From Spirochaetales bacterium (GTDB taxonomy: Bacteria > Spirochaetota > Spirochaetia > JABMQR01): 43,406 nt of DNA. Within the stretch, counting starts at the first letter, position 1. Each line of letters opens with the position of its first letter. The translations under genes were made by a program, and so were the position numbers. Location: NCBI GenBank assembly GCA_018399255.1, contig JAGYPA010000029.1, positions 1-43,406 of the forward strand. The letters run 5' to 3'. The notes under the pieces were generated by a model. It saw only the letters and a program-made list of their open reading frames with translations. It was not told where the DNA came from and ran no database searches. Positions 8,174 to 16,100 of the stretch are shown here, piece by piece.

Positions 8174-9040
8174 ATGAAAAGCATGACCGGATATGGCAGC
8201 AGTGAAACCTGGCACGATGCATTTACCGTCTCAGTGGAGATAAAATCACTGAACAACCGGTATCTGGATATCCATCTCTATACACCGTCATTTCTTAATC
8301 CGCTCGACCAGGAAATTAGAGATATTGTCAGGCTGGAAGTTCTGCGTGGGCATGTGGACGTTAACGTCCGGATAAAGCAGCAGGATACTGATGTCGAGGT
8401 ACTGATCGACCGTACCGCAGTAACCAGACTAGCAGAGGCTTATAAGGTTATTGCAGAAGCCGCAGGAATATCAGAAAAACCCGGGCTGATACATTTTACC
8501 GGCAATGAGGATGTCATCAAAATCGTAAGAAATATTGACATTGAGAAGTACAGGGATGCGGTTCTGGAGGAAGTAAAAAAAGCACTGGTTCCCTTCTCGC
8601 GATCGAGAGAAGCCGAAGGCCGAACTACCGGCAGTGATATTATCGGCCAGTTGGAACAGTTCCTTGCCGGCTTTGAACTGGTCAGGGATAAAGCGATAAT
8701 TATGGAAAATAAGCTCACAGAAACATTGACTGAACGCTTCAGGCAGCTTGTCGGGGATGGCTATGATGAAGGCAGAATTCTTCAGGAAGTTGCGGTAATG
8801 CTTAATAAATATACTATTAACGAAGAAATTCAGCGAATCGGCAGTCATGCAGACCAGTTCAGGGAGATACTGGAGGCCTCCGGCCCCATCGGGAAGCGGC
8901 TTGATTTTTTAAGTCAGGAACTGAATCGCGAAGTGAACACCATCGCCTCAAAAAGTATCATAGCAGAAGTAAACCAGACCGTTGTCACCATGAAAGATGC
9001 TTTGGAAAATATCCGCGAACAGCTGAGGAATCTTGAGTAA
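8174..9040 (+). CDS. yicC: YicC/YloC-family endoribonuclease
   Basis: 289 residues starting MKSMTGYGSSE, the family's hallmark N-terminus, followed by EIKSLNNRYLDI and VRLEVLRGHVDVNV. The C-terminal part (about 200-288) is helical with EEIQRIGSHADQF and GKRLDFLSQELNREVNTIASKS, typical of the family. YicC proteins are endoribonucleases that act on RNA such as small RNAs in E. coli. An upstream in-frame ATG at 8105 overlaps murC; 8174 is chosen because the family begins there and AAGGAG lies ten bases before it. The TAA stop lies over the -35 of the next promoter. Confidence 0.93.
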   Translation: MKSMTGYGSSETWHDAFTVSVEIKSLNNRYLDIHLYTPSFLNPLDQEIRDIVRLEVLRGHVDVNVRIKQQDTDVEVLIDRTAVTRLAEAYKVIAEAAGISEKPGLIHFTGNEDVIKIVRNIDIEKYRDAVLEEVKKALVPFSRSREAEGRTTGSDIIGQLEQFLAGFELVRDKAIIMENKLTETLTERFRQLVGDGYDEGRILQEVAVMLNKYTINEEIQRIGSHADQFREILEASGPIGKRLDFLSQELNREVNTIASKSIIAEVNQTVVTMKDALENIREQLRNLE

Positions 9041-9061
9041 TCAGGTAAATGGTATTAGAAT
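9033..9061 (+). promoter_or_regulatory. Promoter for the NMP-kinase-like gene
   Basis: TTGAGT (9033-9038), 17-bp spacer, TAGAAT (9056-9061). The -35 overlaps the yicC stop codon. Leader of about 30 bases with GGGGAG before ATG 9098. Confidence 0.55.
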
Positions 9062-9097
9062 AGCGTTTTTATACGATCATATGGGGAGACCTGCTGG

Positions 9098-9625
9098 ATG
9101 AAAATTGCGATATCAGGAAAAAGCGGCTGCGGAAATACCAGCGTCAGCAGACTGGCGGCTGAGAAGCTTGGCTATACCATGATTAATTATACCTTCAGAA
9201 CCATGGCAGAAGAGGCCGGAATGCCGTTCAAGGATTTTTGCGCCCTGGCTGAGAAGGATGACAGTCTTGATATGCGTCTTGACCAGACGCAGGTGGCTCT
9301 TGCCTCGAGCGGCAACTGCGTGCTCGGATCACGGCTGGCCATCTGGATGCTTGAGGACGCTGATTTCAAGGTTTACCTGTATGCCGATCCTGAAGTCAGG
9401 GCTGCCAGAATCAGCAGGCGGGAATTACGTCCGATGCAGGAAGTGCTCGCTGAGACTATTGCACGTGACAACCGTGACAGTGCCCGATATAGAAGAATTT
9501 ACTCCATAGATACCGAAGCGTATCAGTTTGCCGATTTAGTACTGGATACAAACGATCTGAATCAATTTGAGGCGGCCGATATTATAGTCGAACAGGCCAG
9601 GGAAATCCTGAAGACTATACAATAA
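9098..9625 (+). CDS. Cytidylate-kinase-like NMP kinase with altered P-loop
   Basis: 175 residues. The N-terminus MKIAISGKSGCGNTSVS is a P-loop in which the normally essential Walker A lysine is Asn (GKSGCGNT instead of GxxGxGKT). Later segments (VLGSRLAIWML, KVYLYADPEVRAARISRRE, RDNRDSARYRRIY) match the short cytidylate-kinase-like family. Such proteins are annotated as CMP kinases in spirochaetes, but phosphoryl transfer without the lysine is unproven. It sits between yicC and rpoZ, the slot that gmk holds in Firmicutes, so it may instead be a GMP kinase or a non-catalytic relative. Confidence 0.82.
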   Translation: MKIAISGKSGCGNTSVSRLAAEKLGYTMINYTFRTMAEEAGMPFKDFCALAEKDDSLDMRLDQTQVALASSGNCVLGSRLAIWMLEDADFKVYLYADPEVRAARISRRELRPMQEVLAETIARDNRDSARYRRIYSIDTEAYQFADLVLDTNDLNQFEAADIIVEQAREILKTIQ

Positions 9626-9644
9626 TCAGGCAAATCGATATAAT
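9616..9644 (+). promoter_or_regulatory. Promoter for rpoZ-miaA
   Basis: TATACA (9616-9621), 17-bp spacer, TATAAT (9639-9644, full consensus), about 45 bases before rpoZ. Confidence 0.5.
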
Positions 9645-9691
9645 GTAGGCAAATTAGACAGGATGCCAGAAACAAGTAAGGAGACATGATT

Positions 9692-9907
9692 GTGCCAATA
9701 CCATTGAATCAGCTGATCGACAGCAATGAGAATATTTATCAGCTTACATGCATAGCCATAAAGCGGGCGCAGAAAATAGTCAGACCGGTTATAGAGGTTG
9801 AGGAAGGGGAAATCGCAGAGCCCGAAGAAGTTGAAAAAATCATATCCCAGGCGCTCTCGGAAGTTCTTAATCATCAAGTCGAATACCAAGTTGAAGAGAC
9901 CGAATAG
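9692..9907 (+). CDS. rpoZ: RNA polymerase omega subunit
   Basis: 71 residues. PIPLNQLIDSNENIYQLTCIAIKRAQKIV matches the omega core helix (N..YELT..A..RA..L), and an acidic C-terminal tail follows. Omega stabilises the beta' subunit and helps RNA polymerase assemble. I chose GTG 9692 because AAGGAG (9678-9683) is eight bases away; ATG 9686 would be only two bases from it. It overlaps miaA, suggesting coupled translation, and follows the yicC-kinase pair as in many bacteria. Confidence 0.8.
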   Translation: MPIPLNQLIDSNENIYQLTCIAIKRAQKIVRPVIEVEEGEIAEPEEVEKIISQALSEVLNHQVEYQVEETE

Positions 9908-10817
9908 CACAGTAATTCTTTTCGGGCCAACCGGAGTCGGCAAAACATCCCTGCTGACAGAATTGGATGCCCGCAGATTCGAGATAATCAGTGCTGATTC
10001 ACTCCAGGTCTACCGGGGCATGGATATCGGCACTGCAAAACCTACTAAGGAGCAGCAGAAGGCTGTTCCCCATCACCTTATCGATATATGCAGCCCTTCT
10101 GAATCATTTGATCTTGGAAGGTTCAATGACCTCGCTGAACAGGCAGTTGTTAAAATACTCCAGAGGAAGAGGCTGCCGATTATTTCGGGGGGAACCGGTT
10201 ATTATATCAAGCACTTTATTCTGGGTATGCCGGAAACCCCGCAGGCATCGTTCTCTGTCCGAAAGAGGATAGAGGATATGCATCGGATGTACGGGACGGC
10301 GTGGTGCCGTGAGAAACTTGCTGTCGTCGATGCTGAATCGGCTGAAAGGATATCTCCAAATGATACCTACCGAATTTTGAGAGCTCTTGAAGTCTTTGAA
10401 TCAACTGGAAAGCCTCTTTCTTCATTCAGCATGACCAAAAGGCCAGGAAAGGACCTTGATCTCCTGATAATCGGCCTCTATCGTGAACGTGTAGATTTGT
10501 TTGAGCGAATTGATGCCCGGGTTGATGAGATGTTCCGCTCAGGTCTGGTTGAAGAGATTCGAGAACTTATGCGGGCCGGGGCGCAGGCCGACTGGCCCGG
10601 CATGAAGGGAATAGGGTACCGGGAATTCTTTATAAGCCGCCGCAGCGGAGAGTTTTCCTACCGGCAGACAGGAGAACTGATCAAGCTGGCAAGTAAAGCC
10701 TATGCCAAGCGGCAAATGACCTTTTTCCGGTCAATTCCAGGAGTAATCTGGCTTAATCCTGAATCTGACAGGGCAGAAATTATTCGACTTCTTCACTCCC
10801 GATCCAGACCCTCCTGA
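9891..10817 (+). CDS. miaA: tRNA dimethylallyltransferase
   Basis: 308 residues. MiaA transfers dimethylallyl to the N6 of A37 in tRNAs reading codons that start with U. Motifs: ILFGPTGVGKTSL (P-loop), ISADSLQVYRGMDIGTAKP, PHHLIDI, ISGGTGYYIKHF, and near the end KAYAKRQMTFFR. No ATG or GTG fits; TTG 9891 gives the usual length and overlaps rpoZ by 17 bases, so translation is probably coupled. The 3' end overlaps the converging pseudokinase-like gene by 38 bases. Confidence 0.92.
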   Translation: MKRPNSTVILFGPTGVGKTSLLTELDARRFEIISADSLQVYRGMDIGTAKPTKEQQKAVPHHLIDICSPSESFDLGRFNDLAEQAVVKILQRKRLPIISGGTGYYIKHFILGMPETPQASFSVRKRIEDMHRMYGTAWCREKLAVVDAESAERISPNDTYRILRALEVFESTGKPLSSFSMTKRPGKDLDLLIIGLYRERVDLFERIDARVDEMFRSGLVEEIRELMRAGAQADWPGMKGIGYREFFISRRSGEFSYRQTGELIKLASKAYAKRQMTFFRSIPGVIWLNPESDRAEIIRLLHSRSRPS

Positions 10818-12168
10818 TTTCGGTTATCAGCCAGTAGTCTTTTTCCTGTCGGACATCAAGCTCTTCCACAATGTGCTGCTTGAGGATTCCGATGCCCGAC
10901 TCAGCATCCTCTTCAGGATCAGATCCCGAATCCGGAAGCCAGAAATCATATTCTGCCCGGAACGTGAAATCATCAATCTGCGTAATTTCCAGGGATGTTA
11001 TTCCATAGACAATGGTACCGGGATCTACCGGCGGCCGGCCCTGGTCAAGCCATTCCTGAGCAGGAAAGATACCGTCGTTCTGCTCATAGGCAAGGCGTGT
11101 CCTGCTGGTGACAAAAAGATTGGTTACCAGATTTTCCGCTTCGCTTCGTACGCCTCTGTCCAGGGTCTCATTAAGCAGTTCTGTATCCAGGTCGTTCTGG
11201 CTCTGGTAATATACTGCTATCATCTCTTCCGGCTCTAGACCTGCAGTCTGCGGCGGTTCAAGCGCCCTCGTAATCATTGATACGGCAAAAAGCAGGATCA
11301 TTACAGTCGCCGCACCCAATCCTATGAGGAGATTTCCCCGTTTTCGCAGAAACCGTTTTCTCCTCACTCTTTTAGCTCTGGTTTCCAGATAGTTATCAAG
11401 GAGAGGACTGTTCTTTGGAGGTACCGCCGTGATGAAAGCCTTTCTGCGGGTATTGAACTGTTTGATCCATTCTTCGATATCGGGAAGTTCGCTGACAGAT
11501 TTTGCAGTCAGAATATTCTGAATCCAACGGCCATCCTTCTCCGGTATCTGCTGGTTAAGCAGCTGGGGCGGCAGCGGGGTATAGGAATCATCCCGGGAAT
11601 CCGCATCCCCCAGCGGCACGTGTCCTGTCAGCAGGCGGTAGACATATTCTGTCAGCAGATAGACGGTTGTGCCGTTTCCCCGGAATCCTGGCCGGATCCA
11701 TTGTTCGGATGTTTCCCAAATTTCGTCGGCACTTTTACCGGCAATCTGCATTTCAATAATAGATCGGGGCAGCAGAAGAACCCCCCCCCCGACAATAAAA
11801 AAAATGGCATCAGTCGGAAGGAATATTCCGGGTTTGGTGAGCCGCATCAATTCTGAAATCTCAGCGATCCGCTCGAAAGCCTCATCGTACGGCATCGAGA
11901 AAAGCGCATGAAGGGGCAGGATCTCCATTGGTTCAAAATAGATATATCGTTTTTCATTAAGCTGGGTAAATCCCTGCCAATACCACTCATGCACAGTTTT
12001 GCCAGTATAAAGCGTTCCCGGTTCACCCCTGCCGTTTCGAACACTCGGCGGTACTGACGCCCGGGCTGATGATATAGCCAGGGCGGTTTTTTTCTTGCCG
12101 TCAATGGTAATGGTTTCCGGTATAATAGTTCCCTGGATAGTTGCTTTCTGGAGAGCTGGATCGGCCAT
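10780..12168 (-). CDS. Membrane protein with pseudokinase-like cytoplasmic domain
   Basis: 462 residues, family not recognised by name. Residues about 50-240 follow the layout of a protein-kinase domain: a hinge-like YIYFEPMEILPLHALF, a catalytic-loop position reading KPGIFLPTDAIFFI instead of HRDxKxxN, a GGGVLLLP segment where kinases have DFG, and TVYLLTEYVYRLLTGHVPLGD, very like the helix F/G region (DIYSLGVxLYELLTG.xPF). The catalytic residues are absent, so I infer a pseudokinase. A basic stretch (264-277) precedes one membrane helix (279-299); residues 300-462 would be outside. GGAGGA fixes the ATG at 12168; it overlaps the Memo-like gene by 68 bases. A run of ten G on the coding strand (11781-11790) lies in the GGG codons. 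Confidence 0.65.
   Translation of the reverse strand: MADPALQKATIQGTIIPETITIDGKKKTALAISSARASVPPSVRNGRGEPGTLYTGKTVHEWYWQGFTQLNEKRYIYFEPMEILPLHALFSMPYDEAFERIAEISELMRLTKPGIFLPTDAIFFIVGGGVLLLPRSIIEMQIAGKSADEIWETSEQWIRPGFRGNGTTVYLLTEYVYRLLTGHVPLGDADSRDDSYTPLPPQLLNQQIPEKDGRWIQNILTAKSVSELPDIEEWIKQFNTRRKAFITAVPPKNSPLLDNYLETRAKRVRRKRFLRKRGNLLIGLGAATVMILLFAVSMITRALEPPQTAGLEPEEMIAVYYQSQNDLDTELLNETLDRGVRSEAENLVTNLFVTSRTRLAYEQNDGIFPAQEWLDQGRPPVDPGTIVYGITSLEITQIDDFTFRAEYDFWLPDSGSDPEEDAESGIGILKQHIVEELDVRQEKDYWLITEIRRVWIGSEEVE
11781..11790. repeat. Ten-base C/G homopolymer inside a coding region
   Basis: C10 on the plus strand, G10 in the coding sense of the pseudokinase-like gene (Gly 127-129). Runs of this length are prone to slipped-strand indels. 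Confidence 0.8.
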
Positions 12169-13042
12169 TGAGTATTCCTCCACTTGGTTGTGATGTGAGC
12201 AGGGCTGAGATTGTATGGGTAGTCTTATCCCCTGAAGTCTGTACTGCCGTTTGGCGGCTGGCAAGAATTTCCCAATTCTGATGTGGTGGAAAATACCCGC
12301 TTTTTCTCAGCGCATCGGCGATATGAGCGCCGCACATGCTGATTTCGTGACGGTTGAGGGCTTCGAGGAGATGCGCTTTACGTTTTCCGCTAAGTATTTC
12401 TTTTGCAGTTGCTGCCTGCCGGTCTGCAGCGGCAGCCGGAAGATAACCGGTAAGGTTCGATGTTATGATAATAAGCGTTTTTTCCGGTGGGAAAAGCTGG
12501 ATTACAGCGGCCAGTTTTCGTGTTTTCTGTGAGGATGCCGGGCCGATTAGCAGGGGAATTACCGGCTTTTCCCCGAAGAGTTCTTTTATAAATGGGAGCT
12601 GAAGCTCTATGGCCGGTTCCTCTTCAAAATAATAATTACGGCCTGCAGCTTCCTGGAAATTTTCTGCAATTATTTCCAGAGAATGGTGATCGACGGGGAG
12701 ACAGCCCCCGGGAATATGAAATTCCCGGAATTCGGGATAGAACAGGAAGTATCCTGAATCTATCAGAAGTATCTCGCTGTGCAGAGGAGCCAGGATAAGG
12801 ATATGTTCAGGATGAGTCCCCAGAGCGATTTCCTTCAGAGATCCATAAGTTGTTCCCATCAGGTCAAGTGTCTCCTCATAAGCTGCATGGGGGGCTATGA
12901 CGGCTGCCGGGAGGCTGACGGCAATTGCGGAAGCGGAGGAGGACGGCGATTTTTTCTGCAGCGCGGCAGAAACCAGGGCGGTGAGCTTTCCGGGGTCTGA
13001 AGGATAGAAAATATCGCAGCCTGTTGGTTCGTGAATAGTCAT
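12101..13042 (-). CDS. Memo/AmmeMemoRadiSam-B-like protein, degenerate
   Basis: 313 residues. Segments match the Memo family in order: APHAAYEET (usual APHAGY), LAPLHSE (usual GPSHH), FHIPGGCLPVDHHSLEII, EPAIELQLPFI (usual EHSLEVQLPFL), ITSNLTGYL (usual SSDLSHY) and HEISMCGAHIADAL. Candidate metal or active residues His52, His88 and Cys237 remain, but the Asp and His of the SDxxH motif are Asn196 and Gly199. The family is related to dioxygenases; bacterial members often occur beside AMMECR1 and radical SAM genes, absent here. Start 13042 has no Shine-Dalgarno site and sits six bases after TACTGT, a leaderless layout. Last residues are Ser/Asn/Tyr-rich. Confidence 0.75.
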   Translation of the reverse strand: MTIHEPTGCDIFYPSDPGKLTALVSAALQKKSPSSSASAIAVSLPAAVIAPHAAYEETLDLMGTTYGSLKEIALGTHPEHILILAPLHSEILLIDSGYFLFYPEFREFHIPGGCLPVDHHSLEIIAENFQEAAGRNYYFEEEPAIELQLPFIKELFGEKPVIPLLIGPASSQKTRKLAAVIQLFPPEKTLIIITSNLTGYLPAAAADRQAATAKEILSGKRKAHLLEALNRHEISMCGAHIADALRKSGYFPPHQNWEILASRQTAVQTSGDKTTHTISALLTSQPSGGILNGRSSSPESNYPGNYYTGNHYH

Positions 13043-13048
13043 GGCTTA

Positions 13049-13077
13049 ACAGTACTCATTCTTTAAACCCGCGGCAA
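13049..13077 (-). promoter_or_regulatory. Promoter of the Memo-like gene, leaderless arrangement
   Basis: Minus strand: TTGCCG (13077-13072), 17-bp spacer, TACTGT (13054-13049), then six bases to the ATG at 13042. It overlaps the 3' end of rqcH, so the gene may be read both from this promoter and from the operon. Confidence 0.5.
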
Positions 13078-14604
13078 GTCCCTGTCGGAAGGGTGAGTGA
13101 ATAAACTGTCGAGTCTTTTCTGATCGAGGGCTATCGAGAGGTTTTTTTCCTGTGTCGGAAGAACCAGCCCCTTTGGCCCGTCTTTTGCCCTGCGCAGATA
13201 CTTTACCTGGGTGTAGTATAATTCTCCTTTTCCGCTGTTTCTTCCCTTGGAATAGTAAAGGGCCAGATTGCCGGCATCGAGGAGGGTTTCCAGGGGGATG
13301 CTTTTACCCTTTATTGCTTTGATAAACACATATCCGCCGGGAAAATCACGTGTATGGAGCCAGTAGTCATTACCGCGCACATAACGGCGGAGAAGTGTGT
13401 CATTCTCAGCGGCGCTTCGTCCAACCAGAATGGTAAAGGAACCCGATTGAAACTGCAGACCCGGGGCCTGGGCGACATTTGACGAAGCTTTTGTATCGGG
13501 TATCGGCTTTTGCGGGGTTTTCTGACGTTCGGAATCAGCAATAAACTCCTTCAGCCGCGAAAGCTGCCGGGCTGCTTCCCCGGGGGGGGGTTCTTTCCCG
13601 GGAAATATTTTTTCCCGAAGATTATTGAGCTGGGAGATTGATCGGCGGGTACTGCTGATTTCATCTTCCAGGTTTTCAGCTGCTCCTTTGGCCTTGCGGT
13701 ATTTTTTATAATAGGTTTCAATGTTTTCACCGACCGATTTTGCGGGATTGAGAGCGATTCTTGTAAGTTCATTGCGGGAGTAGTCAAAGACGTCGAGCCA
13801 TTGATTTCCCGGTTTGATCTGGTGAGCGTTTGCGGCCAGCAGGTCAGCAGTTTCACGATACTGGTCAATCTGTTCGCTTTCTACCCGCCGTTTTTCCAGC
13901 TTTGTCAGGACAGCCTTGAGGTTGATAAGACGTTCCTGGAAGAGTTTTTCGGCGGCCTCTGTGAGTCTCGATAACTGGTCATCATATTTCTGAACTGAAT
14001 ATTGCTGCTCTATTTGCTGGTTAAAGCTCAATCCTGGAATTCTTTCCCGGAGGTTATAGGTTTTCCCGGGGGTTTCTTCTTTTCTGACAGACTGTTTTTC
14101 CGGAGTTGGTACTGCAGCTTCGGGGTTTGAGTTCATGGGCGGGGGCGTGAAGGTGTTTCCCGATATTTCACCGCGGGCCGGCCGCCGGTAGAGAGCGTCA
14201 AGAATGGTGTCGTTATTGTCGGCTGCCAGGACATTGCCGGCACCTCCCCATAATCGTATATAGAGATGGATTATTTCTTCGCTATGCAGTATTTTCAGCA
14301 TTATTGTTCGTTCCTGTCCCAGTTGGACGGCTTCCAGGATTTTACCTCCCTGGATTCTGGAACGTAGAAATTGTGCAAAACGCTGCAGTTTTTCTGTTTT
14401 TTTCTCTGGTGGGGTCCTGGATAACCAATGCAGGCGGCAGGCTGCCTGTTCCAACGATATGAGCAGCTGATTTCGTCCTGTATGGGGGTGATACAGGGAG
14501 AGTATCAGGTTTCTGAAATCCGGCTGAACTATTTTCTGTATATAGGAATCGGGCAGGGCCAGTTCTTCAAGGATCAGGTTTATTTCTTTCCAGTTTAATG
14601 ACAT
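13063..14604 (-). CDS. rqcH: NFACT-family ribosome quality control protein
   Basis: 513 residues from MSLNWKEINLIL. NFACT-N spans about 1-200 (LLISLEQAACRLHWL, RSRIQGGKILEAVQLGQERTIMLKI), a coiled-coil middle about 210-380 (EAAEKLFQERLINLKAVLTKLEKR), and NFACT-R at the C-terminus (NDYWLHTRDFPGGYVFIKA; ALYYSKGRNSGKGELYYTQVKY). RqcH/Rqc2 binds split 50S subunits and directs C-terminal alanine tailing of stalled chains. Where B. subtilis RqcH has an Asp-Arg pair needed for tailing, this protein shows Glu-Arg (QERT), if my alignment is right. An ATG at 14691 is in frame; 14604 matches the family start but its AGGAG is 13 bases away. A run of nine C lies in the Pro-rich KEPPPGE segment. Confidence 0.88.
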   Translation of the reverse strand: MSLNWKEINLILEELALPDSYIQKIVQPDFRNLILSLYHPHTGRNQLLISLEQAACRLHWLSRTPPEKKTEKLQRFAQFLRSRIQGGKILEAVQLGQERTIMLKILHSEEIIHLYIRLWGGAGNVLAADNNDTILDALYRRPARGEISGNTFTPPPMNSNPEAAVPTPEKQSVRKEETPGKTYNLRERIPGLSFNQQIEQQYSVQKYDDQLSRLTEAAEKLFQERLINLKAVLTKLEKRRVESEQIDQYRETADLLAANAHQIKPGNQWLDVFDYSRNELTRIALNPAKSVGENIETYYKKYRKAKGAAENLEDEISSTRRSISQLNNLREKIFPGKEPPPGEAARQLSRLKEFIADSERQKTPQKPIPDTKASSNVAQAPGLQFQSGSFTILVGRSAAENDTLLRRYVRGNDYWLHTRDFPGGYVFIKAIKGKSIPLETLLDAGNLALYYSKGRNSGKGELYYTQVKYLRRAKDGPKGLVLPTQEKNLSIALDQKRLDSLFTHPSDRDLPRV

Positions 14605-14691
14605 TGCAGGTTGATCTCTCCTTTTTGCGGCTGTCTTTGATGGCAGTTTAATACTTTCGGGAAAATTTTCACCTGTTACTATCGTTTGCAT

Positions 14692-14929
14692 CTATTCCAC
14701 CAATACGACATGCTTTCCCCTTAACCATACTCTCAATTATCCGGGTTGAAAAGAGGTTGATAAAAAAACGAGATATATTGCTGTTTTCCTTGACAGCTTG
14801 TATTTCAAGAGCATAGAATTAGCAGAAGACTGAATGTATGACAATAAGATCTGTTCAGGAAAATTTTCGAGATAATTTTCTTCTTCGCGGGTTTTTATCT
14901 GGTTCAGTCTATCAAGTAAGGAGGAAGCT
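14692..14929. other. Divergent intergenic region, rqcH / amidase
   Basis: Holds the amidase promoter (14790-14819). On the minus strand, AAGGGG five bases before an ATG (14711) opens a ten-codon reading frame overlapping the longer rqcH start, possibly an upstream ORF or chance. No other gene seen. Confidence 0.5.
14790..14819 (+). promoter_or_regulatory. Promoter for the nitrilase-family amidase
   Basis: TTGACA (14790-14795, full consensus), 18-bp spacer, TAGAAT (14814-14819). Leader of about 105 bases. Confidence 0.65.
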
Positions 14930-15799
14930 ATGTCTAGAATTGTCAAATGTGCTCACATCCAGGCATCCAACCCTAAGCATGATGGAAGTCTTGCGGAAAT
15001 AAAGGAAGCGATGATCCAGAAGCATATTCCGCTGATTGAAGAGGCTGGAGAAAAAGGAGTGCAGATTCTCTGTCTCCAGGAGATTTTCTACGGACCCTAC
15101 TTTTGTGCAGAGCAGGACATAAAGTGGTACGGATCTGCAGAAACTGTTCCCGGACCCACCACGGAACGTCTTGCTGAATATGCAAAAAAATACCGCATGG
15201 TCCTGATTATTCCGGTATATGAAAAAGCCCAGGAAGGAGTTTATTACAACACTGCGGCCGTGATAGATGCTGACGGCAGCTATCTGGGAAAAATGAGAAA
15301 AATCCAGATACCTCACACATGGCCGGGATTCTGGGAGAAATTTTATTTTAAACCAGGAAATCTAGGATTTCCCGTATTTGAAACAGCCTATGCAAAAATC
15401 GGGATTTATATCTGCTACGACCGCCATTTCCCCGAAAGTGCACGGGTACTGGCCCTTAATGGAGCAGAAATACTATTTAACCCCTCAGCAACGGTAGCAG
15501 GCAAATCTGAATACCTCTGGGAGCTTGAGCAGCCGGCGCAGGCTGTCGCCAACGGCGTCTTCATTGGGGCCAATAACCGGGTAGGAGTTGAGAAGCCCTG
15601 GGAGTTTGGAGAGTTCTACGGGTCAAGCTACTTTGTTGATCCACGTGGAAAACTCTTAGTAAAAGGATCAAGAGATACGACCGAACTGGTTGTTGCAGAC
15701 CTCGACCTGGACCAGATCAGGGAAGTACGGGACGGGTGGCAGTTTTTCCGGGACCGTCGTCCGGAAATGTATACAGAGATATGCCAGCACCTGCCATGA
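14930..15799 (+). CDS. Carbon-nitrogen hydrolase, beta-ureidopropionase/carbamoylputrescinase-like
   Basis: 289 residues of the nitrilase superfamily. The Glu-Lys-Cys catalytic triad is visible as Glu51 (LCLQEIF), Lys124 (GKMRKIQIP) and Cys162 (IYICYDRHFPE). The YDRHFPE signature and the GANNRVG and DPRGKLL segments resemble beta-ureidopropionases and N-carbamoylputrescine amidases, which cleave N-carbamoyl groups to ammonia and CO2. The following gene is a nucleobase permease, which favours a pyrimidine role. AAGGAGG fixes the start. Substrate is inferred, family is firm. Confidence 0.9.
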   Translation: MSRIVKCAHIQASNPKHDGSLAEIKEAMIQKHIPLIEEAGEKGVQILCLQEIFYGPYFCAEQDIKWYGSAETVPGPTTERLAEYAKKYRMVLIIPVYEKAQEGVYYNTAAVIDADGSYLGKMRKIQIPHTWPGFWEKFYFKPGNLGFPVFETAYAKIGIYICYDRHFPESARVLALNGAEILFNPSATVAGKSEYLWELEQPAQAVANGVFIGANNRVGVEKPWEFGEFYGSSYFVDPRGKLLVKGSRDTTELVVADLDLDQIREVRDGWQFFRDRRPEMYTEICQHLP

Positions 15800-15828
15800 G
15801 ACGGCACCTCTCGAGTTTGTAACTGAAC

Positions 15829-15855
15829 GGAATGCTGCAGATAATGCAGCATTCC
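15829..15855. repeat. Strong hairpin after the amidase gene
   Basis: Eleven perfect pairs (15829-15839 with 15845-15855), loop GATAA. It is followed on the plus strand by an A-rich stretch rather than T, so it is not a classic terminator for the amidase. It may instead protect the mRNA 3' end. Confidence 0.65.
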
Positions 15856-15885
15856 ATAAAAAAATAATAAAAGTTGCAAAAAAAG

Positions 15886-15915
15886 TTGTAAAAACCGCAT
15901 AATTTGGTATATGAT
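15886..15915 (+). promoter_or_regulatory. Promoter for the nucleobase permease
   Basis: TTGTAA (15886-15891), 18-bp spacer, TATGAT (15910-15915). The resulting leader is about 180 bases. I looked for purine, xanthine and preQ1 riboswitch cores and recognised none. Confidence 0.5.
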
Positions 15916-16100
15916 TAGTTTAAATAATCCGAAAAGGATGTTCAGGTTATGCTTTGCAACAGAAACCTTCAGCCTTTTCCGCAAGTTATTTCCTGAAATC
16001 GTCCGATATGCAAATTAATGCAGACTGCCTGAAAAAAAAGCCGAATCAGGGGGAGAACTGCTTTCTGAAGGCTAAATAAATATATAAAAATGGGGGAACT

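Noticed and set aside
14682..14711. Ten-codon upstream ORF before rqcH
   Set aside because: AAGGGG and ATG are well placed, but the rqcH start and promoter are uncertain, so a regulatory role cannot be supported.
15916..16100. Riboswitch in the permease leader
   Set aside because: No purine, preQ1 or xanthine aptamer core could be matched by eye; only small local stems.
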